Positions 27,304 through 37,776 of a stretch of DNA of 64,000 nucleotides are shown here, piece after piece (the stretch's first letter is position 1; the number at the start of each line of letters is the position of its first letter). Origin of the DNA: JAEMQF01 sp963775015. Lineage in GTDB: Bacteria; Pseudomonadota; Gammaproteobacteria; Burkholderiales; Burkholderiaceae_C. The notes beneath the pieces are model-generated. The model saw only the letters and a list, made by a program, of their open reading frames with translations, was not told the origin of the DNA and ran no database searches. Made by a program: the position numbers and the translations under genes. The stretch is from positions 310,001 through 374,000 of the forward strand of contig CAVZHI010000015.1 of NCBI GenBank assembly GCA_963775015.1, written 5' to 3'.

Positions 27304-27792
27304 GTGGCCGGCAGCCCGCGCGTCGTCATCCAGCAGGCGGACTTCGACCTGAGCGACGTCGTGGCCCGGTTGCGCGAAGGCGACGCTGCGGTGGGCGCCG
27401 TGGCGACCTTCATCGGCACGGTCCGCGACCGCAACGACGGCACCGGGGTGAGCGCGATGGAACTCGAGCATTACCCCGGAATGACCGAGCGTGCGATCGA
27501 GGCGATGATCGACATCGCGATGCAACGCTTCGACATCCGCGCGGCGCATGTCATCCACCGCGTCGGCGTGCTGAAACCGCTGGATCAGATCGTGCTCGTC
27601 GCCGTCAGCTCGGGTCACCGCGGCCAAGCGTTCCAGGCGTGCGAATTCCTCATGGATTACCTGAAAACGCAGGCGCCGTTCTGGAAGAAGGAGACCACGC
27701 CGCAGGGCTCGCGCTGGGTCGACGCGCGAGTCAGCGACGACGCGGCCTTGCAGCGCTGGGGAATCGAGGCGGGCAACGCCGCGGCACCATGA
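27304..27792 (+). CDS. moaE: Molybdopterin synthase catalytic subunit MoaE
   Basis: MoaE converts cyclic pyranopterin monophosphate to molybdopterin with MoaD. The 162-residue product (GTG start) has VGAVATFIGTVRDRNDG, MELEHYPGMTERAI, AAHVIHRVGVLKPLDQIVLV, SSGHRGQAFQACEFLMDYLK and the catalytic lysines in TQAPFWKKETTPQGSRWVDA. It is 1 bp after moaD and overlaps crcB by 4 bp. moaA and moaC are not in the window. Confidence 0.96.
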   Translation: MAGSPRVVIQQADFDLSDVVARLREGDAAVGAVATFIGTVRDRNDGTGVSAMELEHYPGMTERAIEAMIDIAMQRFDIRAAHVIHRVGVLKPLDQIVLVAVSSGHRGQAFQACEFLMDYLKTQAPFWKKETTPQGSRWVDARVSDDAALQRWGIEAGNAAAP

Positions 27793-28178
27793 ACAGCGCC
27801 GGGCTGCTGGCGCAGGCGCTCGCGGTGGGCGTCGGCGCCGCCTGCGGCGGCGTGTTGCGCTTTGGCACCGGGCTTTGGTTGAATGCGCGCTGGGCCGGCT
27901 TTCCACTCGGCACGCTGGTCGTGAATTGCGTGGGTGGGGCGTTGATCGGCGTCGCGCTGGCCTGGTTCGAACACAGCCCGGACGAACTCTGGCGTGCCCT
28001 GTGGGTGACGGGCGTGCTGGGCGGATTGACCACGTTCTCGGCGTTCTCCGCCGAGTCGCTGCTCATGTTGCAGAGAGGCCAATGGGCATTCGCCGCCGGG
28101 CATACGCTCGCGCATGTGCTGGGCGCGCTCGGTTGTGCTGCCTTGGGTTACCGTGCGGCGCAGGCGTGGCTCGGTTGA
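27789..28178 (+). CDS. crcB: Fluoride ion channel CrcB/Fluc
   Basis: The 129-residue inner-membrane protein has four hydrophobic segments and the Fluc signatures GGVLRFGTGLW, PLGTLVVNCVGGALIG and GGLTTFSAFSAESL. Dual-topology dimers of this family export fluoride. It starts at the ATG overlapping the moaE stop and ends the long plus-strand operon. I saw no fluoride riboswitch: the gene is embedded in the operon and has no leader. Confidence 0.93.
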   Translation: MNSAGLLAQALAVGVGAACGGVLRFGTGLWLNARWAGFPLGTLVVNCVGGALIGVALAWFEHSPDELWRALWVTGVLGGLTTFSAFSAESLLMLQRGQWAFAAGHTLAHVLGALGCAALGYRAAQAWLG

Positions 28179-28261
28179 AGGCACGGGCTTGATGACGCAA
28201 GTGCAGCCGCGCCGCGTTGATCGGAATCAAGGAAGCCAGGACTTGTCGCACAGCGCGCCGT

Positions 28262-28286
28262 CTTGAATTTCCGCGCGTTTCCCCAA
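28262..28286 (+). promoter_or_regulatory. Sigma-32 (heat-shock) type promoter of clpB
   Basis: CTTGAA at 28262-28267 and CCCCAA at 28281-28286, separated by 13 bases, match the RpoH consensus (CTTGAA, 11-16 bases, CCCCAT-T). It is about 30 bases upstream of the clpB start codon, with a GGAGG ribosome site at about 28301. This is the expected regulation of clpB. Confidence 0.75.
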
Positions 28287-28314
28287 CCTCCAGCGCCATC
28301 GGAGGATTTTTCTC

Positions 28315-30906
<2,592 letters not shown>

Positions 30907-30934
30907 GCGCTTGGCGGCGTCTCGCTCTTCAGTC

Positions 30935-31002
30935 GTCATCCCGGCGAAAGCCGGGATCCACTTCTTCCCGAGCACATGGATCCCGGCTTTCGCCGGGATG
31001 AC
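30935..31002. repeat. Dispersed palindromic repeat, complete copy after clpB
   Basis: Two 26-base arms (30935-30960 and 30977-31002) are perfect reverse complements separated by 16 bases. Each arm begins GTCATCCCGGCGAAAGCC and itself contains a CCCGGC/GCCGGG dyad. Related arms occur at 52704-52729, 52781-52798 plus 54209-54226, and 55277-55302, so this is a dispersed intergenic repeat family. It may also act as the transcription stop of clpB. Confidence 0.85.
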
Positions 31003-31049
31003 GCCTCAGGGCTCTATGGCCTCCTGCCGTGCGCAACCGCACCGCGGCT

Positions 31050-32619
31050 TCAAGCCCCGCGCGGCGCGTCTTCGAAGAGCGCGTCCAGGCGCAAGACCTG
31101 CAGGCGCGCCAGCGTCAGGTTCGCGGTCGCCTTGTCGAACACCGCGTGCAGGGCGGCCTGCGGGTGTTTCGGAACGCCGCGCAGCAACAGGTGGTGCGCC
31201 TCGAGCGTGATCGCCGCTTCGGGCAGGGCTTCGCCGTCGCCCAGGGCTTTGCCTGCAGCCTTCATCACGGCGAGCAGCGTCTGCCCCTGGCGCCCCATTT
31301 CGGCGCTGCTCATCGAGTTGCCGCTGTGCGCGAGGCGCGTTCCGGTGTCGACGTCGAAGACGCAGCAACTGCGCATGCCGTTCAACGCGCTGAGCAGACG
31401 CACGTAACGCTGCAGCGTGCCTTGTTCGACGCTTTGCGCCTGCACCGTGAGTTGCGGCAATTGATCCGGGCGCACCGAATCGACGAAGCCTGACAGGCCC
31501 ATCTTCAGGGTCGGCGCAGCGGCGCGAATTTCGCTTGCCTTGCTCGCCTTGCTCGGCGCGCTAGGTACGCTCGGAAGTGCCGCGGCGCGCGACGGCGAGG
31601 CGCCGAACTCGGGCGGCGCAGCGGCCGCGTCCCTGCGCACTGGCCGGGGCTGGCGTCAGCGGGCGCGCCGGGGCTTCCATGACGTGGCCGTTGAGCTGCG
31701 AAACCACCGAAGGGTAGCCCGACAGGCCCGACGATGTCGACGAAAACGACGATCCCGACCACGACGACTGCGCCGACGCGGGCGGCGCAGCGTCGAGTTC
31801 GGGGGCGAAGGCGGCATGGGCGGGGGAAGCCGACGTGGTCTCCTGCGCCTCATTGCTGTTGACGCGCTTCCAGCTGTCGCTGATGAAGCCCCAGGCTTCG
31901 GCGGGCCGGGCGACGACGGGCGTGGTTCGCACCATGATGCCGGTGCGGTCCGCCAGATCCACCCCGAGCGCGACCAGATTCGACGCCGACCCCAGCGGCA
32001 GCATCAACAGGTGCCGGTTGTGCCACGGGCCGGCGGCGATGTCGTCGCGGATTGAAGCCAACTCGGGCTGGAGCAATTGCGACGAGACGTTGCCCACCAT
32101 GATCACGCCGAGCCGGCTGAACGCGAGCAGCATGCGCGCGACGCTTCGGCGTGTCGCCGCGTCGGTGTCGGCCTGCGTCGTGTACATGCGCAGGATCTGG
32201 CCGCTTGCCGTGGGCAGCTCGAGGAAATACAGCGTCGCCAGCGCCTGGCCGTAGCCTTGGCGTCGGATCGCAAGTTTTTGCAGCGCGCGCCCGCTCGCCG
32301 CGGCCAGACCGCGCAGCAACTTGCGTGACGACGTCGTGCCGATGTCGTGCACGACGATGAACTCGGGGTGCGTCTGTTCGAACTGCTGCTGCAGCGCCGG
32401 GCCGGCATCGCAGGAGACGAACAATTCGCGTTCGTTCGGCGCGACGATCCGGCCGATCTCGCCCTTCTCGTTCGACAGGTACTCGTTCTTGTCGCCGTGG
32501 ATTTGCGTCGCGAGCGACGTCTGGGCGCGTGTCGCGTGCCAGGCCTCGGGTGCAGCCAGCGCGGCAGCGCCCGCCTTGGAACTGCTCCAATGGGGCGTGC
32601 CGGCGAGGGTCATCGTCAT
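31050..32619 (-). CDS. Unknown two-part protein with Pro/Ser/Ala-rich linker (frameshifted as read)
   Basis: I do not recognise this protein. The first frame (32619 down to about 31640) encodes about 320 residues, including ELFVSCDAGPALQQQFEQTH and a GAF-like stretch (YGQALATLYFLELPTASGQ), and then a Ser/Ala/Pro linker. The second frame (about 31640 to 31050) begins with the same kind of linker and ends in a compact domain (CCVFDVDTGTRLAHSGNSM, LRGVPKHPQAALHAVF) that recalls roadblock/LC7 folds. The composition at the junction shows one gene of about 520 residues interrupted by an indel near 31640. No signal peptide is seen. It is followed by the clpB-side repeat. Confidence 0.6.
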
Positions 32620-32653
32620 GGGCAGAGTGTAAACCTCGACTGTGGCGTGGAAG

Positions 32654-33019
32654 TTACCCCGCAGTGCGCGAACTCGCGTGAACGCCCAGCACGCCGATCA
32701 CGACGAGGCCGATGCTGGCCAGCTTGACCGCCGTCGCGGGCTCCTTGAAATACAAGATGCCGATCGCCGCCGTGATCGCCGTGCCCACGCCCGACCACAC
32801 TGCGTAGACGACGCTCAAGCCGAGCACCTTGATGACGAAGGTGTTGAGGCCGAACGAGACGGCGTAGAAGAGAAAAATCAGAACCGACGGTGCGGTGCGG
32901 GTGAAGCCCTCCGACAAGCGCATGCACACCGTGCCGCAGATCTCGAAGAAGATCGCGATCGAGAGCAGCCACCAGGCTTGCGCAAACGTCGGAGTGAATG
33001 AGGCGGAGAGTGAATTCAT
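32654..33019 (-). CDS. Small multidrug resistance (SMR) family transporter
   Basis: A 121-residue four-helix membrane protein with the SMR hallmark glutamate in helix 1 (LLSIAIFFEICGTVCMRLSE) and helix 3 sequence YAVWSGVGTAITAAIGILYF, then EPATAVKLASIGLVVIGVLG. SMR proteins are proton-coupled dual-topology dimers exporting cationic drugs or guanidinium-like compounds. The sequence resembles the EmrE/QacE branch more than the Gdx branch, but the substrate is not certain. The start at 33019 leaves a short hydrophilic N-terminus. Confidence 0.88.
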   Translation of the reverse strand: MNSLSASFTPTFAQAWWLLSIAIFFEICGTVCMRLSEGFTRTAPSVLIFLFYAVSFGLNTFVIKVLGLSVVYAVWSGVGTAITAAIGILYFKEPATAVKLASIGLVVIGVLGVHASSRTAG

Positions 33020-33192
33020 GTGGGGCTGGTTTTCGCGAGCTGCAGAACCGGGCGGACTCTACCAACCTATCGCAGGCGGGCAGATCCTTCCGGGCAAACC
33101 CTGATCACGTTCACCCGCAGGTCGGCCGGGCAAGCGGGCCATCGATAATCATGCCGGGAGGTTCCCGCCCCGTTCACCGGTGAAGGTCGCGC

Positions 33193-33489
33193 ATGTTGCT
33201 GTTCGTGTCAAGCGTCAAGCTACTTGCGGAAATTGCGCTGATGGCTTTCGTCGGCCAGTGGTTGTTGGGCTTGCTCGCCGGGTCCAAGCGCGACAGCAAT
33301 TTCTTTTATCGGGTCTTCGGCGTCGTGACGAGTCCGGTTGTGCGAGGCATGCGCATGATTTCGCCACGCCAAGTGATCGATCGCCACCTGCCGCTGGCTG
33401 CGTTCGTCCTGTTGCTCATGGTCTGGCTCTGCGCAACGATCGTGAGAATCGATATGTGCCTGCAAATTGGAATTGAAGCGTGTCGTTGA
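33193..33489 (+). CDS. Small membrane protein of unknown function
   Basis: The 98-residue protein has two hydrophobic segments (about residues 2-28 and 68-88) around a basic central loop with the motif RVFGVVTSPVVRGMRMISPR. I do not recognise a family. It overlaps the following TPR gene by 10 bp, so the two are probably translated together. The region 33020-33192 upstream is divergent from the SMR gene and should hold both promoters. Confidence 0.7.
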   Translation: MLLFVSSVKLLAEIALMAFVGQWLLGLLAGSKRDSNFFYRVFGVVTSPVVRGMRMISPRQVIDRHLPLAAFVLLLMVWLCATIVRIDMCLQIGIEACR

Positions 33490-34064
33490 AGGACGATTCG
33501 CTAGAGTATTGGCGCCTCAAGCTTCAGGCGCTGCTGCTGCTCGTCTTCGCGCGCCGCGCCAGCGCGCTCGAGGCGTTCACCCGCATGCTCGGGCTGCGAC
33601 CCGGGGACGCCTATGCCCTGGCGAGTCGCGCCCACCTGCATGCACAAATGGGCCGCAGCGACGCGGCGCTGGCCGACGCTGCCGAGCTGACGCGCCTGCA
33701 CCCGCAGCGCAGTGCCGCAGACTGGTTCAACTTCGCCTATCTGCTCGAGCAGGCCGGGCGCCTGGATGAAGCCGAACTTGCGTTTCGCCGCGCCCTTGCG
33801 CTGGACGCCAAGCTCGATCGCGCCTGGTACGGCTTGGGCCTGGTCCTGATCCGCCTGCGGCGCCTTGACGACGCGCTTGCGGCGCTGAAACGCAACACCG
33901 AACTGCAACCGATGAGCCCCTATGGCTGGTACCAACTTGCCCGGGTCCACATGGACCTGCACGATCCCGACGCAGCACGCAAGATCATCGCGCATTTGAA
34001 GGGCTTCGAGCCCAAGGTCGCGGCACAGCTGGCTCGCGAAACGGGTCTGATTGATAAGGGTTAA
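33480..34064 (+). CDS. Tetratricopeptide-repeat protein
   Basis: A 194-residue soluble protein (GTG start) built of about four to five TPR units, for example GDAYALASRAHLHAQMGRSD, DWFNFAYLLEQAGRLDEAEL, AWYGLGLVLIRLRRLDDALA and PYGWYQLARVHMDLHDPDAA. TPRs mediate protein contacts; no catalytic domain is present. Its start overlaps the small membrane protein, suggesting that the pair acts together at the inner membrane. Function unknown. Confidence 0.82.
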   Translation: MSLKDDSLEYWRLKLQALLLLVFARRASALEAFTRMLGLRPGDAYALASRAHLHAQMGRSDAALADAAELTRLHPQRSAADWFNFAYLLEQAGRLDEAELAFRRALALDAKLDRAWYGLGLVLIRLRRLDDALAALKRNTELQPMSPYGWYQLARVHMDLHDPDAARKIIAHLKGFEPKVAAQLARETGLIDKG

Positions 34065-34188
34065 TGAGGTCGCGTTTCGTCGCCAGGGGCAAGACACTCT
34101 GGTTCGCGCCGCCATGGCAGCGGCACTGAAGTCTGGCAATGGGCCGAGCGACTCAGTCTCGGCGTTCACAACGATGGAGGCAACTGCG

Positions 34189-34446
34189 ATGGAAGTTTCC
34201 GAGAGACACCGATCCTACTGGCAGAAGAACCTGCGGATCACGGCGATCCTGATGGCGATCTGGTTCGTCGTGACCTTCGTGGTCGGTTATTACGCGCGTG
34301 ACCTGAACTTCACGTTCTTCGGCTGGCCCTTCAGCGTCTGGATGGGAGGCCAGGGCGCGCTCATCGTCTACTGCGTCATCATCTGGTACTACGCCAGGTA
34401 CATGAACAAGCTCGACATCGAGCATAACGTGCACGAGGAGGACTGA
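34189..34446 (+). CDS. DUF4212 protein, small subunit of the sodium:solute symporter
   Basis: The 85-residue protein has two membrane helices (TAILMAIWFVVTFVVGYYA and GQGALIVYCVIIWYYA) and the DUF4212 pattern RHRSYWQKNLRI ... FFGWPFSVWMGGQG. DUF4212 proteins are nearly always encoded directly upstream of a VC_2705-type sodium:solute symporter and are thought to be its partner subunit. GGAGG lies about 8 bases before the ATG at 34189. The symporter starts 1 bp after this gene ends. Confidence 0.92.
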   Translation: MEVSERHRSYWQKNLRITAILMAIWFVVTFVVGYYARDLNFTFFGWPFSVWMGGQGALIVYCVIIWYYARYMNKLDIEHNVHEED

Positions 34447-34447
34447 C

Positions 34448-36574
34448 ATGGCTGGCATGTTCGAACACGGCGCCAAGACTGATTCGGCGTCCACCGCGAC
34501 CTTCAAGTCGCAGCTCAACAAGGTCTACGGCTGGTACACCGGCGGCTTCCTCGCGTTCATCCTCGTGCTCGGCGTGCTCGAGCAGATGGGCCTGCCGCGC
34601 AACTGGATCGGCTTCATCTTCCTGCTCGCCACGGTGGGCCTGTACGCCGGCATCGGCGTCATGAGCCGCACCACGGATGCTGCGGAGTACTACGTGGCAG
34701 GCCGGCGCGTTCCGGCGCTTTACAACGGCATGGCGACGGGCGCCGACTGGATGAGCGCGGCGTCGTTCATCGGCATGGCCGGAACCGTCTACCTGTCGGG
34801 CTACGCCGGCTTGGCGTTCATCATGGGCTGGACGGGCGGTTATTGCCTGGTCGCGCTGTTCCTCGCGCCCTACATGCGCAAGTTCGGCCAGTTCACGATT
34901 CCCGACTTCCTGGGCGCGCGCTACGAGGGCAACCTGCCGCGCTTCATCGGCATCATCGGCGCGATCCTGTGCTCGTTCACTTACGTCGTGGCGCAGATCT
35001 ACGGCGTGGGCCTGATCACGACGCGCCTGTCGGGCTTTCCCTTCGAAGTCGGAATTTTCGTCGGCCTGGGCGGCATCCTGGTGTGCTCCTTCCTCGGCGG
35101 CATGCGCGCCGTGACGTGGACGCAAGTGGCGCAGTACATCATCCTCATCGTCGCCTACATGGTCCCGGTGGTCTGGCTCGCCGTGAAGCAGACCGGCGTG
35201 CCGATTCCGCAGGCGGTCTACGGCTACCAGTTGCAGAAGGTCACGGAGCGCGAGAAGGTGCTCCTCAAGGATCCGAAGGAACTCGAAGTCATTCAGATCT
35301 TCAAGGACCGGGTTGCCGCAGCAGACGCCAAGCTGAAAGACGTGCCGGCCGCGCTGGCGGCCGACAAGGGCGCTGCCGAAAAGGCGCTCGGCGACTTGAA
35401 AGCGGCGAACGGCCCGGCCGCAGATATCGCAGCGGCAGAGAAAGCGCTCGCCGCGCTGCCGGCGAACGCCGACGACGCGAAGAAGAAGTACACCGCCGAC
35501 CGAGCCGCTGCGGCAGGGCGCACCGCGCCGCTGGCCGGAATGCCGCCGCACGCGCAACAGTTCAAGGGCGACCCGAACGGCGACGCCGCAGCGCAGAAGC
35601 TGTTCGACACCGACCGGCGCAACTTCCTCGCGCTGATCTTCTGCCTGATGGTGGGAACGGCGGCGCTGCCGCACATCCTGATGCGCTACTACACGACGCC
35701 GTCGGTGAAGGAAGCGCGCGACTCAGTGACGTGGAGCCTGTTCTTCATCTTCCTGCTCTACTTCACAGCGCCGGCGCTCGCGGTGCTCGTCAAGTACGAG
35801 GTCTTCAATGTGCTGGTCGGAACGCCGTTCGACAAGTTGCCGCTGTGGATCGCGAACTGGGCGCGTGTCGACCCGGCTCTGCTGTCGGTCGTCGACATCA
35901 ACAAGGACGGCATCTTCCAGCTCGGCGAAATGCGCATCAGCGGCGACATCATCGTTCTCGCGACGCCTGAAATCGGCGGCCTGCCGTATGTCGTGTCGGG
36001 GATGGTCGCGGCCGGTGGCCTGGCAGCCGCGCTGTCCACTGCCGACGGCTTGCTGCTGACGATCGCCAACGCGCTCAGCCACGACCTGTACTACAAGATG
36101 ATCGACCCGAACGCGTCGACGGCGCGCCGTGTCTCGATCTCCAAGGCCTTGCTTGTGGTCGTGGCGTTGGCGGCGGCTGCGGTCGCGGCACAAAAACCCG
36201 CCGACATCCTGTTCCTGGTGTCGGCAGCGTTTTCATTCGCCGCGGCGACGTTCTTCCCGGCGCTCGTGCTCGGTATCTTCTGGAAGCGCGCGAACCGCTG
36301 GGGCGCGTCGCTCGGCATGATCGCCGGCCTGGGCACGACGTTCTACTACATGGCGACGACCCAGCCATGGCTGCGCAGCGTGTTCGGCGTCGCCTCACCC
36401 GTGGCCGACAACATCTGGTGGGGCATCCTGCCGATCTCGGCCGGCCTGTTCGGCGTGCCCATTGGCATGGCGGTGATCATCATCGTCAGCCTGTTGACCC
36501 CGGCCCCGGGCAAGGAGACGCAGGAGCTCGTCGAGCATGTGCGTTACCCGGACCTGAAGTTGGGCCAGACCTGA
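34448..36574 (+). CDS. Sodium:solute symporter, VC_2705 subfamily, with large soluble insert
   Basis: The 708-residue SSS-family inner-membrane transporter resembles acetate/pyruvate-type symporters: DAAEYYVAGRRVPALYNGMA, GADWMSAASFIGMAG, GQFTIPDFLGARYEG, GGMRAVTWTQVAQYIILI, ALPHILMRYYTTPSVKEAR, GGLAAALSTADGLLLTIANA and LSHDLYYKMI. Two features stand out. About 130 residues (257-386) between membrane segments form an Ala/Lys-rich, coiled-coil-like insert. A DINKDGIFQLGE loop (483-494) matches a 12-residue EF-hand calcium loop. The substrate is likely a small monocarboxylate but cannot be assigned. A strong terminator follows. Confidence 0.92.
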   Translation: MAGMFEHGAKTDSASTATFKSQLNKVYGWYTGGFLAFILVLGVLEQMGLPRNWIGFIFLLATVGLYAGIGVMSRTTDAAEYYVAGRRVPALYNGMATGADWMSAASFIGMAGTVYLSGYAGLAFIMGWTGGYCLVALFLAPYMRKFGQFTIPDFLGARYEGNLPRFIGIIGAILCSFTYVVAQIYGVGLITTRLSGFPFEVGIFVGLGGILVCSFLGGMRAVTWTQVAQYIILIVAYMVPVVWLAVKQTGVPIPQAVYGYQLQKVTEREKVLLKDPKELEVIQIFKDRVAAADAKLKDVPAALAADKGAAEKALGDLKAANGPAADIAAAEKALAALPANADDAKKKYTADRAAAAGRTAPLAGMPPHAQQFKGDPNGDAAAQKLFDTDRRNFLALIFCLMVGTAALPHILMRYYTTPSVKEARDSVTWSLFFIFLLYFTAPALAVLVKYEVFNVLVGTPFDKLPLWIANWARVDPALLSVVDINKDGIFQLGEMRISGDIIVLATPEIGGLPYVVSGMVAAGGLAAALSTADGLLLTIANALSHDLYYKMIDPNASTARRVSISKALLVVVALAAAAVAAQKPADILFLVSAAFSFAAATFFPALVLGIFWKRANRWGASLGMIAGLGTTFYYMATTQPWLRSVFGVASPVADNIWWGILPISAGLFGVPIGMAVIIIVSLLTPAPGKETQELVEHVRYPDLKLGQT

Positions 36575-36591
36575 GCCCAGCGTGATCCCTG

Positions 36592-36627
36592 CGGGGCCCT
36601 CGGGAAACCGGGGGCCCCGTTTCATTT
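36592..36627 (+). terminator. Rho-independent terminator after the symporter
   Basis: CGGGGCCCTCGG and its complement CCGGGGGCCCCG form a 12-bp stem with one G-T pair around a GAAA tetraloop (36592-36619), followed by TTTCATTT. It separates the symporter transcript from the rpsF operon. Confidence 0.85.
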
Positions 36628-36633
36628 GCTGTC

Positions 36634-36639
36634 TATAAT
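36634..36639 (+). promoter_or_regulatory. Candidate -10 element for the rpsF operon
   Basis: A perfect TATAAT lies 87 bases upstream of the rpsF start and just after the symporter terminator. The matching -35 position falls in the GC-rich terminator stem and has no good TTGACA, so the promoter is inferred from the -10 element and its place only. Confidence 0.5.
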
Positions 36640-36725
36640 CACCGGCTCGCCTTGCCACACCCGACTCGACGCTTGGGGTGGCTTCAACCGAACGCATTCG
36701 CGCTCGGAAACCACAAGGAGATTCA

Positions 36726-37082
36726 ATGCGTCACTATGAAATCGTGCTCTTGATCCACCCCGATCAGAGCGAACAGGTTCCGGCCATGCTGGAGCGCTAC
36801 AAGGGTGTCGTGACCGCCGGTGGCGGCAAGGTGCACCGGGTCGAAGACTGGGGCCGGCGCCAGATGGCCTACCAGATCCAGAAGCTCGCCAAGGCGCACT
36901 ACCTGTGCCTCAACATCGAGTGCAGCAAGGAAGCGCTGGTCGAACTGGAGACGGGTTTCCGCTTCAACGACGCCGTGTTGCGCCATCTGACGGTGCTCAA
37001 GGAACAAGCCGAGACGACACCGTCGGTGATGATGAAAAACGTCGAGCGCGAGGAGTCGCGCCGCACGCCGCAGGAGGCCTGA
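36726..37082 (+). CDS. rpsF: 30S ribosomal protein S6
   Basis: The 118-residue product starts MRHYEIVLLIHPDQSEQVPA and contains GGKVHRVEDWGRRQMAYQI and FRFNDAVLRHLTV, which define S6. AAGGAG lies 6-7 bases before the ATG. S6 binds the 16S rRNA platform with S18, encoded two genes downstream. First gene of the rpsF-priB-rpsR-rplI operon. Confidence 0.98.
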   Translation: MRHYEIVLLIHPDQSEQVPAMLERYKGVVTAGGGKVHRVEDWGRRQMAYQIQKLAKAHYLCLNIECSKEALVELETGFRFNDAVLRHLTVLKEQAETTPSVMMKNVEREESRRTPQEA

Positions 37083-37133
37083 GGCTGCGACGCGACTGCC
37101 GCAAAGCGCCGTCGGCTGCCGAATTGACGCGCG

Positions 37134-37415
37134 ATGAACCGCTTGGTTCTGAGCGCACAACTCGTGCAACGAGGTCCGATGCGCTACACCCCGGCCGGAC
37201 TGCCCGCCCTGGACCTGAGCTTGAAGCACGAGTCTGAGGTGACGCAAGACGGCCAGCCGCGCAAGGTCTCGGTCGAGATCAAGGCGCGCGCGGTGGGAGA
37301 GATCGTGCAGCGCCTGGCCCGGCTGGAAATGGGAAGCGAGCATGGATTCGCCGGCTTCCTGGGTTCGCAGCGCAACGGCCGAGGCGTCGTTTTTCATGTC
37401 ACCGAACTGGCTTGA
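37134..37415 (+). CDS. priB: Primosomal replication protein N (PriB)
   Basis: A 93-residue single-stranded-DNA-binding OB-fold protein (MNRLVLSAQLVQRGPMRYTP, GLPALDLSLKHES, GFLGSQRNGRGVVFHVTEL). PriB works with PriA and DnaT/DnaC-type factors to reload DnaB at stalled forks. Its place between rpsF and rpsR is typical of beta- and gammaproteobacteria; dnaB follows the same operon here. Confidence 0.95.
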   Translation: MNRLVLSAQLVQRGPMRYTPAGLPALDLSLKHESEVTQDGQPRKVSVEIKARAVGEIVQRLARLEMGSEHGFAGFLGSQRNGRGVVFHVTELA

Positions 37416-37474
37416 CCGGGTCGAGCCAGCGCCCTGAACGCTCAACGATTGAAACTGAAAGAGAGAGGTCACAT

Positions 37475-37765
37475 ATGCCCCCGCCACGTGGTAAAGGTCG
37501 GTTCAACAAGGACCGCAAACCGAAACGCAACACCCAGTCGCTGCTGTTCCGCCGCAAGCGCTTCTGCCGCTTCACCGTCACCGGTGTCAAGCAGATCGAC
37601 TACAAGGACGTCGATACGCTGCGCGACTTCATCGGCGAAAACGGCAAGATCACGCCGGCGCGCCTGACCGGCACCCGCGCATTCTTCCAGCGCCAGTTGA
37701 CGACGTGCATCAAGCGCGCGCGTTTCCTGGCGCTGCTGCCGTACAGCGATCAGCACCGCGTCTAG
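37475..37765 (+). CDS. rpsR: 30S ribosomal protein S18
   Basis: The 96-residue basic protein contains FRRKRFCRFTVTGVKQIDYK, the stretch DTLRDFIGENGKITPARLTG and TRAFFQRQLTTCIKRARFLA, the hallmarks of S18. I chose the ATG at 37475, preceded by AGAGAGG; the N-terminal extension (MPPPRGKGRFNKDRKP) is usual in Burkholderiales. It lies 11 bp before rplI. Confidence 0.98.
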   Translation: MPPPRGKGRFNKDRKPKRNTQSLLFRRKRFCRFTVTGVKQIDYKDVDTLRDFIGENGKITPARLTGTRAFFQRQLTTCIKRARFLALLPYSDQHRV

Positions 37766-37776
37766 GAGTCCGTCCC

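Noticed and set aside
28179..28261. Fluoride or other riboswitch around crcB/clpB
   Set aside because: No conserved riboswitch core was recognisable, and crcB has no leader because it overlaps moaE.
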